NCBI GenBank assembly: GCA_963965975.1
Contig: OZ014421.1
Coordinates: 4,763,001-4,827,000 of the forward strand
DNA length: 64,000 nucleotides
From: Xestospongia bergquistia
Lineage: Eukaryota > Porifera > Demospongiae > Haplosclerida > Petrosiidae
Reading direction: 5' to 3'
Shown: positions 55,024 to 64,000 of the stretch, piece by piece
Position numbering within the stretch: position 1 is the stretch's first letter
Layout: the number at the start of each line of letters is the position of its first letter
Position numbers and translations under genes: made by a program
The notes under the pieces: model-generated
Told to the model about the DNA's origin: nothing
The model's database searches: none
The model's input: the letters and a program-made list of their open reading frames with translations, nothing else

Positions 55024-56130
55024 CCAGTGAGGCCTTATATAATATGTTCAGTTATTAACAGTTATAAAGTTATAATTGCCATGGCGCCAACCGGTTCTAC
55101 ATACCACGTGGTCAGTGGTCTGTACGTAGTATGTTTGAAATTAACCCACAGATGCTATCAATAAAACAACCGTCGACGTACATTGCAACAAAATTAATAA
55201 ACTTAATTACTGCATGGATAATACATTTACTCCTGAACAGCAGAACATGTATTTCAGGTCTGTGGAATTGACCAGTGTAACATCTTAGAGCAGCATCATA
55301 GCCAACGTAGTCTTCGTGTGAACAACTTTTGTAAGGCAGTATCTACAGTGTCAGTAATGGATGCTGTACTCTAATGGGAATTGAATACTATACCCTAGAC
55401 CCTAAACCTTGAACATCAGAACCTAAATCTATTAATTTCACATTAAAGTATGGTATTCTGTTACTAACATTCTACAACACTTCTTTTGTAATATGAAATG
55501 GAAAGTTGATGTGTTTTGTTTGCAATCCTACTTTGTTTATGTACTTACAACTTAGAACTGAATAACTACCTGTGCATGTTTAGTGAAGCCATCTCTATGT
55601 ATTGAGTGGCTATATAGAGATTTGTCATTCCTACTGTGATCTCATTCCAGATGTCAATTCCTACATTAATAATTTCCTGAAAATTTTTATCTACAATATT
55701 CCTCCCCACCATTATTTACTGAGTCTTTGATTTGTTTTCAACAATAGCTAATATAAATCCTTATTATAGGATTACAATTACAGTATGATTGTATTATATA
55801 TAACTTATTTAACAGTTATCAGGTGACATGACTTTACATTAATTTTTTGCTTCTTTCTTTCATTTACTTCACTGCAAATTTAATTGACAATAACTGAACA
55901 GACAAAAAGAATAGGACGTCTAGTTTAAAATTGAGAGGGACACCTAGGCGTGGTAACTAAACGGAAGAATCAATGTTAACTGGAGTACGTATTTAAGTCA
56001 GTGAGCGCTAGCTCGAGCAGATAAAAATTAATTCCAGTTATTATTTTATAAACTTTAATAAACTATCTGATTGAGGCGTGCAAACTTATTTTTAAAGACT
56101 CTGAGGGAACTACGCCGTTTATAGCTAATA
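55024..56130. other. Intergenic with debris of both neighbours
   Basis: Two remnants are visible. (1) 55240-55500 is a degraded copy of exon 1 and the start of intron 1 of the NHR-kinase gene (GTGTGAACAACTTTTGTAA parallels 56191-56223; ACCCTAAACCTTG parallels 56437-56449), with stops. (2) 55700-55945 repeats 52845-53080 and runs straight into 55957-56005, which matches the first roughly 17 codons of the GH123 gene (complement). The roughly 1.9-kb GH123 body is deleted from this copy. The real promoters of both divergent genes must lie here. Confidence 0.6.
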
Positions 56131-59100
56131 ATGTCAGGTGCCTTTCATCATAACCACAGTCCAAACATTCGTCTCCTCGAAGAAAGAACAGTGGCCCATC
56201 GTGTGGACAACTTTTGTAAAGCAGTGGTATTTACTGAAGGACCTATTCCTATTGGAACCTTGTTTCAAGTGAAGCTGATTGAGGAGAAATATGAAGAGCA
56301 TAGAGACAGTGGACCTGGATCGCTTGTAAGTACCACTGTGTAATATAAAGACCTGTTTGTTAAATGGTCAATCTGTAGTTGGTTGTAGCTATTCTAGGTC
56401 CCATGCTTTCATAGGAAAATATTACTAAAACTCCAGACCCTAAACCTTGCATAAATTCAGACCCAAAATGTATTGATTTTCCATTGAAGTATGACAATAC
56501 CCATTAGCTGTGGGCTGGCTGTGACGTAAGCAATTGTGGATGATGGAATTTGTTGGAATAAAGCTAACAATAATAATATAGTATTTCTAATCAAATCATT
56601 AACCTGCTATGACAACCACCTTTAAGACAAAGTTATCGTGAAATGATGTTGCCTGTTGGATACAAATATCATTGGGTTGTGTAATATTGTGTATAGTATA
56701 AAATGAGCAAATTAAATAATTCTTATTAACTCATGTTCATTATAGAGTTTTGGAGTAACCACTTCATGTCCAGATACTATTGACATAGTATCTTATACCA
56801 GGCAATGTTCCACTGATAGTTGGATGCTATTATTTAGCTCAGCTTATAACGATTCTGATGAAAAGAGATACAACTTCAATCTCGACAGTTTATCAGTTGG
56901 TCAATCAGTTGGATGTTGCGTTACATCAGCTGGAGAATTACATTACTATATTGATGGATCATTTAAGTGTATAGGATGGACTGGGTTACCTATTACTCAA
57001 AAATTTTGGGGTACAATTGGCTTAAATGGACCGATCACAAAGATCAAGTCAGAATTAAGTTAGTGGTAGTGGTTTAAATTATCTAAACTAGATTTGTACA
57101 CAGACACAAACACTGACATAAATTTTAAAAAGTATTATAACATGAACAAGCATATATGACCCAAAATATAGAAAAATACATGCTTGTAGAGCACTGTGCT
57201 AAAGTATATGCCAATAATTCAATTCTATACTAATGACATGTCACTACATATGCATATATAATGTTATCAGTTTTTTCTTGTAATCTGTAGATACGATGTC
57301 TTCATCATTGGCTCCTAAAAAGCATAGTACAAGTATGTGTATTACCTTTACAATGTTAGGTATAGTATCTTTTTCAATAGTACCTAAGATGTGGGCTAAA
57401 AAGATATTTAATGGTCAAGGGCCTAGGTTGGAGCACGAGTCTCAGACTCTGGATACCGAATGCTACAAGTTTAAAGAAGGTGATCGTGTTGTGCTACAGT
57501 CAATGAACAATAAAGCTGTTAATGGTACTGTGAGGTGGGTGGGGCTTTGGAGCGTTCAAGAAACTGGAACAGTTCCTATAAAAGCAGTTGGAGTGGAAAC
57601 AGTAAGTCTGGCTTTACTAAAACATTTACTTTGATGTAAATGTGATAGACCTTTATTGGCTACATTGTGTTTTTAAGATATGGTTTTATATGTGTCCTTA
57701 TGGCAGTATGGGTAATGTAACAGTATTTGTAACTGTCAAACAAATCAACTACAGACATCAATGGGAAGTACTATTATTTATAGAACCATAAATTGAATAA
57801 GAGAAGCAAACATTATGTTGAAAAAATAAATGTCAAAGTTAAAGTAAACAGGCTTTAGTTCCAGTGTATAGTTAGTTTAGTGGGTTAGACCCATCCTTCA
57901 TTTTGACAAAGAGGATCTAAGAATGAGTTGACTCATTGTCCATTGGAATGTGGGGCAGTTCTATAAAGTGGTCTACTTATTTTTATCTAAATGAAGTGAA
58001 GTTTTTCCTATGAAAGAAGAATTTCTGATCTTAAATACTAAGAACCTGGCTTAGCTGTTCCAGATACATTGGAACCTCTAATAACTGACATTATCAATAG
58101 CAGATACCTTACTACATGGACAATTTGAAACAGACTGATCACTTCCGTTGATACCAATGGTTCTGAAATGTGACACCTCTTTTTTCTAGACAACAGACAC
58201 TTTTCTGACTATAGAAATAAACAATAATCAACAAAATGAATACATAGGAAAGATTTATCAACATACTACACATTAACCACTTTGCTCTACAACCCCATAT
58301 TCCAACTGTGCAGTAAGCTTACCTATTCTGGTGTTAGCCTGTCAAAAGGGAGGAGGGTTTAGCTTGTTAGACTAGAACATACTCACAAAGTCCCTCAGTC
58401 ATACCAGTCTGGGTATTACTCAGACTGGTATGACTGAGGGACTTTTCCTGACATTCATGCTTATAGATTGATTCCAACTAAGCAATTAGTTAAAACAATC
58501 TTTTGTATGGCTTTCATTACCAATGAAATCATATTTTGTTATCTATAGGACATCAGAATTAATGTAGACGAAGAGTTCCCTGAACTTAACCTCAATGTTA
58601 CTGGGAGTTGTGGGCAAGATCTGTTCCAAATAGCCATTGATCATGGTCGAATTTTTCTTCCTGAACCATTTATTGTTCATCATGATGAATATGCTTACAG
58701 GCAACAGATAGACAATTCTGATGAAGTGAGACTTGCAAAAGAATATGGTCTCAGTGTGGAAGAGTATAGAACTCAACAAAAAATGTTAGATGAAGCCAAT
58801 CAAACCAGGGACATAGAATGGGAAAGAACAAAAGAATGCAGGGTTTCACAACAAAAAACAGATTATGGGAGTCTTACAGGTTTTGCAAAACATCAGAGGC
58901 AGATTGAAGTTTCACCTGCTACACTACAATCTTTTAGCAAGAGGAGAGAGCAAGAATCTCAGGTATGCCAAATGTACAAGAGCAGAGATATAGAACGTGA
59001 CGGTACTCTGAAAACAAAAGTTGAACTGCCACACCCTAGACCTAATAATTCTCTGCAGCAGGTACAAACTTTGAGGGAACAATTAGCTCGACAAGAGAGG

Positions 59101-60252
59101 GAATTTCAGAAGGAAAGAAGTATGTTACATAACAAAGAAGGTCAATTACAACAGTCGCTTCTTCAACTTCAGATATCAAATGACAACCTTCGATCTAAAC
59201 ATGCATTACTAGAAAAGAACAACAGGGAAGCTCAGCAGTATTTTCAAAGTGAGAAGGATCAACTCGAGAGGGAGAAGAAGTATCTTCATAAAAAGCTCAC
59301 TGATCTACAAGTCTCATGTGCTCAAGATAAAGAGGATTTTACAGAACTACAGGGACAATTTGCTCGATTAAGAATAGAGAATATGCGTTTGAAGGGACAA
59401 GTTGCACAGCAGCAACACCAACAGAATTCAGTGGTAGACATCAACTACTGGGAGGTTAGTCATGTGCATGTTAAATCAAGTCAAGTCATTTTGGGAGAAG
59501 GTGGTTGGGGGAAAGTTCAAGTTGGTCTTTTACAAGGTCAGAAGGTGGCTGTGAAAATGCTCCATGCGGAAATAGTCTCTCCACATTATAACCAACTTGT
59601 ACGCCGTGAAATTAGTATGATGGCTAAACTTCGTCATCCAAACCTACTCCTCTTTATAGCTGCAGTCCTAGATCATCCATCAGGTAGTCCTATCATCATT
59701 ACAGAGCTATTGGATACCTCTCTGCGCAAAGCTTACAAAGATGATATGTTACCTAATCGTCAAATCAAACTTTGTCTATTACGCGATGTTGCTGCTGCAC
59801 TCAACTACCTACATTGTCACAAAGATCAGATCATTCACCGTGATGTTAGCAGTGCTAATGTCCTTCTAGAAGCTAAAGGCCTTAACAAATGGAAGGCTAA
59901 ACTCTCTGACTTTGGCTCTGCTAATCTTGCACGACTCTCCATGACAACTGGACCTGGAGCTCAAGTATATGCTGCACCTGAAGTCCCTCAGATACAGACA
60001 CCAAAAATGGATGTGTACAGTTTTGGGATACTTCTCTGTGAGGTACTGACCAATCAGTTTCCATTTCCTCAATCATTTCCTGCTATGCTCCAATTGGTAG
60101 CTAGTAATTGGTCACTCATGCATCAAGTCATTGAATCCTGCACTAAACCCTCTCCAGCTGATCGTCCTGATATGGAACACGTCCTACAAATATTTTATGA
60201 TAACTTTAGTACAACGTTAATGACAGATTTAAATGCATTTACTAACATGTAA
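56131..60252 (+). CDS. NHR / CAP-Gly / coiled-coil / TKL-like protein kinase
   Basis: Exons 56131-56325, 56746-57058, 57291-57332, 57381-57601 and 58549-60252 give 824 codons. Residues 1-168 form a Neuralized homology repeat (FHHNHSPNIRLLEERTVAHR, AVVFTEGPIP, GSLSFGVTTSCPD). Residues about 205-265 form a CAP-Gly-like domain (KFKEGDRVVLQ, GTVRWVGLW, AVGVE), similar in style to CYLD. A coiled coil spans about 426-551. The kinase (about 565-815) has a Gly loop GEGGWGKV, VAVK Lys593, HRDVSSANVL with Asp689, DFG Asp712, an APE and a C-lobe DRPD, so it should be active. The CAP-Gly and NHR suggest a microtubule- or ubiquitin-linked signalling adaptor. The 48-nt segment 57333-57380 stays in frame if unspliced but would insert a hydrophobic stretch inside the linker, so I treat it as an intron. 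Confidence 0.83.
58387..58445. repeat. Perfect 25-bp inverted repeat, 9-nt loop
   Basis: Arms 58387-58411 and 58421-58445 are exact reverse complements (core GTCCCTCAGTCATACCAG) around GGTATTACT. It lies about 100 bp before the last exon of the kinase gene. It could be a hairpin RNA or the remains of a small foldback element. Confidence 0.8.
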
Positions 60253-61540
60253 TATAATTGTTGTTGTTGTTGTTAAGAATGATTCACTTGTACAAAAACC
60301 CACATCTATTTCTGTTTAAAGTTTGTCTTTGTTCTCTGGAATAGTACTTCACAAGAATGTTGGAGTTCCTGACAAACTAACCTTTCCATAAACTCAATGG
60401 ATTGCACTTGTTAAAGTGGTTATTGTTCAAATGGATGTCATTCCAAGATTCAACTGGTAAGGACTAATACATAATGGAATGTAGTGAAAGAGTACATTAG
60501 ACTATTTATCATCTATAATGCAGTGGTATGAATTATGTTGTGACTTTGTTTCTAATTGAATACTGGACCAATTAATAATGATAGCGATAGAAAGGTAAGT
60601 TGAATTAAAACAAAACTTGTTACAGCATATGCCAGCTGGTGTGTGACACAGACTAGACATCATTATAGTTGATACCAGTACTACATGAGATTTATTTATA
60701 AATCATATATATACGTGATGGGTCCAGTTTCAATCCAGCTGTGTAGCACTCCAGAGCATCGTCATATTTTCCCAGTTGAATAAAGGGTGTCCTTTGAAGT
60801 CGATACTGTTGATTGTACAGATAGTCACATCCTCCACACCTAATTGCACCCATGTAATAGGTTGTGGCTCCTCTTATCACTATAATTATATAAATTAATT
60901 ACAAGCATGAAGCATCACACTTTGAATAAAACTAACATTCCATGAAATTGTCTAATAAACAACCAATGTATCCACAGCAATATGTGTTTATAGCAAATGT
61001 TATAAATAAGAGAGTATGAAGGACCACTGAGCACTGATAGATTATAAAGGACATAGAACAAAAGGATGACTAGACTAATGATCATTTGGAGAAAGAGATA
61101 AAGTGGAATATATAACTAAATCAATTTCTTAGATTCAAAGAGGAAATTATAGCTAGGCTAAATTTTACTAAGGGAAATTGAAGCAGCCAATCTACTGGAA
61201 GGCATGTTAGTTATCACATTAATTTATAGTTTATTAACTAACAGCTTATGTTATGTACATTGAGACCCAATAGCAAACATTGCCTATTTAAAATATACTT
61301 CAATATATTAATTAATTATAATAAATTAATTAAAGCCCACACCAAAGTTAATTAATACTTAAAAATAATTGTAAAAGACAAACAATAACAAAATTATAAT
61401 TATAAACAATATTTTGATTACAATGTTCTAACTATCACAACGTTTACAATTACTGTTGGTCATTTGACAAAAACAATCACTGTATTAAACATAATAAACC
61501 CTAATAATAATAATAATAATAATGATAATAATAATTATTA
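60253..61540. other. AT-rich intergenic region
   Basis: Apart from the TPR remnant at 60692-60880 I see no gene. A (TAA)n run occurs at about 61503-61545 at the 3' end of the mucin-like gene. Confidence 0.6.
60692..60880 (-). pseudogene. TPR-motif fragment
   Basis: A minus-strand frame whose end reads LGKYDDALECYTAGLKLDPS, a clear tetratricopeptide-repeat helix pair, then a stop. An acceptor (caacag) precedes YRLQRT, so this may be a last exon. No matching upstream exon is found to the right, so it is either a gene fragment or the end of a gene whose other exons I cannot recognise. Confidence 0.4.
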
Positions 61541-63998
61541 TTATTCTGGAGGCATATTTTGTGGAGGTGTTTTTGTTTTCCTAAAAATAAAAAATATATA
61601 TTATTAAATATGACATTATTAAATATGATATTATTAAATACATTAAGTACATTATATCATTAATTGATAGGATAGTCATTTGAAGAGTTACATTACGTAA
61701 ATTTGTGATTACAAGTAATTGTCATATACCAGCTGTTAAAATCCTTCCTATATTGCTACTACACCCAATGCACCTGCTATATTTCCAAAGTGCACCTGCT
61801 TACACTTAACTAATTAACTACAATAACAAAACCTAACAATAGATGTTATGTACAATAATATAATTATTTGCACAAGACCAAAAGGTCAATGATGCAGAAC
61901 ACACTTCTTTAATCATTTATATTATTAAAGCACTCTTTTAACACAGACCAAAGTATATCTTTGACCCAAACCCCATCCATTATGAATAATGAATAGAAAT
62001 CTTACCAGACTTCACTGCTTTTGACGTATTTCATTTCAGTCTACAGATATAGAAAATAAAGGTTACCTCTATTATCAATATAGACAAAATAATAATATAG
62101 TTTAGTCTTGATTATCAATAAATATATAATTGTTTTGATCTCTAATCAAATTCCCATAAGAAAACTTTCTACCTTCAATTTATATAAAAAATTGATAAAT
62201 CGATAATGTCTAGATATTAGTAAACAAAACTAGTAAACAATACTTCTCAATGTTGTTTGTAAGGCTAAAATTGGGATTTATTTGTGCTACAACAATAATA
62301 TAATATTTACAAATAAGGTAACAAATACTAATTACAAAACTCTGACCAACTACATCGTATAAATATTGTTAATGTATTAAATACTCACTTCATCAATTGA
62401 ATAGCTCTTGTGCTTCATTCGTTCACGTATGAAGTACGCAACTGCCATGACAACAATTATTATCACCAAGACAACAAGTAGACATACAATAACGATACCA
62501 GTAATAGCACCAGAGGAGAGACCTTTAGATGGTGTAGTTGGTGTCATTGATGCAGTAGTTGTTAGTGTTGTAGTAGGAACAACTAGAAAAGGATAACAGT
62601 ATGTAAATAAATTCGAACATATCATGTGACGATCATGTGATGTAGTGTTAAACAAATTTGTATTATTTAGCATGTCTTGTTTGATTCATAAATGTAAAAT
62701 TTATCAAGTTGAATTTTGGTGGTTGGGGGTTGTAATACACTCATCAATATGCTTTGAGGATAAAATTTTGCTACAAAAATGGTGCTTGTCAGCTTAAAAT
62801 TTTGTGATTCATGACAGCATGAATTTATATATGAAAATTTGGCAGGTTTGATACAGTGAAAATTACCAAATTAAACCCTCACCAAATTTTTCCAACTATA
62901 CAATGTTTGACCAACAGTTATGTATTGTAATATAAGAATGTTCATTAGTCTAAATTTAAGCTCAAACTAACTTCACTACATCCTACAATATCATAATAAA
63001 AACATTTGTCTAACTAGTAATGTTGCCAATAATAACAAATAAATCACATATCAATAATTACCTAGTTGTTGTTTCAGATTGGTTACAGGATATGAATAGC
63101 CCTCAATAGTCAAATTAAAAGTACGACTTCCATTTTGAATCTAAATGACAAAATACACTATAATTTTCATCAGTTTTTTATAAAAGCATGTTGTAAACAT
63201 GTACCAGTAACAGATGGTATTATAATCTGTTTGTCTATTACTGTACTTGTTGCTCCACCCACCCATCCATCAACTGCTTGTTTATCCATTGCTTACCTCT
63301 CTACCAAGTGAATCGACCGACTGTTGTAACATCATTGCTGCAGAGATATCAGATGTTTCTACAGTGAGTTCTATTGAGTTAAAGGTTGTAGCCTGACGCT
63401 TCACAGTAAAAGACATTTCATGTACTATAGTCCGTATTCCAGTCCTATTGTCAATGTGTATCAGTCGTACAGAAGAGACAGACCTAATGTTGATACCAAG
63501 CTCACGAGAAACTTGTGAGCGAATATCTTTTATAACATTTTCCCTGTCACCACCACGTAATGGTATGTCTGGTAATGTGATGATGATATCAACTAGCACT
63601 CTTTCTGATGGTGAAGATGATGGATGGGCAATGATCAAAGTGGAGGTACTCATTGTGAAGGTTGGTCTGATGGATGATGTTAACAAAGGTGTTGAAGATA
63701 CTGCTGAAATAACGGAGGTAAGAATTGATGTCATAGAACTAGATGTAAGTAATACATCTGATGAAGTGAGTATCACTGAAGTACTAAACACAAGTGACTG
63801 TGTTGAAGTTAGTATCAATGATGATGATACCATGGGTGTCTCTGTAGATGTTTCTGAAGAAGTAACTGAAAGTGTTTTTGCAACTGCTATAGATGTAGAT
63901 GACTCCAACATTGTAGAAGTAGGTTCTGAAACAGTAACTGAAGATGTCTCTGACAACAGAGTAGATGTAACTACACTTGGAGACATTGCAAACTCCAA
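61541..63998 (-). CDS. Mucin-like single-pass membrane protein, 3' part (5' end outside window)
   Basis: Exons (5' to 3') beyond 63998-63297, 63140-63062, 62582-62389, 62040-62006 and 61580-61541 join in phase. The visible N-terminal part is a Ser/Thr-rich mucin-like stretch (TSSETSTETPMVSSS) that should be heavily O-glycosylated. It is followed by a compact domain of about 130 residues (VLVDIIITLPDIPLRGGDRE, SELTVETSDIS-like segments), possibly SEA-like, although I see no GSVVV cleavage motif. Then comes a Thr/Pro stalk, one transmembrane span (GAITGIVIVCLLVVLVIIIV) and a short basic tail (FIRERMKHKSYSIDE) ending VWKTKTPPQNMPPE. I infer a cell-surface adhesion or barrier protein. The frame is open to the window edge, so the start is unknown. 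Confidence 0.75.
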
Positions 63999-64000
63999 TG

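Noticed and set aside
57060-57062. TAG ending the NHR exon as the true stop of a short NHR-only protein
   Set aside because: A gttagt donor just before it joins in phase to the CAP-Gly exons; a short isoform cannot be excluded but is not the main model.
57841-58330. Possible DNA-transposon remnant in the kinase intron
   Set aside because: Some transposon-like phrases but no reading frame, terminal repeats or target duplication that I can define.

Overview
The window looks like part of a compact, AT-rich animal genome with many short introns (often 45-150 nt), probably a demosponge such as Amphimedon. The species is an inference from gene style and content. Gene models below were built by hand from splice sites and reading-frame continuity on both strands.

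Layout. (1) 1-6.6 kb: two U1 snRNA genes on the minus strand, the 3' part of a kynurenine-aminotransferase-like gene (+), and a 15-exon GH29 alpha-L-fucosidase (-) that carries an N-terminal MRH (mannose-6-phosphate-receptor-homology) domain. (2) 6.6-40 kb: a tandem array, all on the plus strand, of six intact intronless genes of about 1,265-1,277 codons plus one in-frame 102-codon mini-gene. Each full gene encodes a signal peptide, a large N-glycosylated parallel beta-helix ectodomain, a cysteine-rich segment, about 8-9 membrane spans and a short acidic cytosolic tail. The intergenic DNA consists of duplicated debris from both flanking genes (fucosidase exon 1 on the left, the 3' exons of a coiled-coil gene on the right) plus a recurrent module of about 200 bp. 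(3) 40-43.1 kb: the intact coiled-coil gene (-). (4) 43.2-45.7 kb: PSMB7 (-) and ALG14 (+), divergent, with start codons 99 bp apart. (5) 45.9-52.8 kb: a 26-exon gene for a B-box / coiled-coil / Tudor / Tudor / RRM protein. (6) 53.4-55.0 kb: an intronless secreted GH123/DUF4091-type glycosidase (-), followed by duplication debris. (7) 56.1-60.3 kb: an NHR / CAP-Gly / coiled-coil / TKL-type kinase. (8) 60.7-64 kb: a TPR remnant and a mucin-like single-pass membrane protein (-) that runs off the window.

The most interesting system is the receptor array. The paralogs are nearly identical in long patches and different in others. Gene 3 is a patchwork of genes 2 and 1, and gene 4 joins a group-A promoter to a group-B C-terminus. 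Two promoter classes flank two gene classes. This is the pattern expected of a surface-receptor family evolving by unequal crossing-over and gene conversion, as in self/non-self or immune recognition loci; that role is an inference. Two glycosidases (fucosidase, GH123) and ALG14 share the window, but no operon-like linkage is implied.
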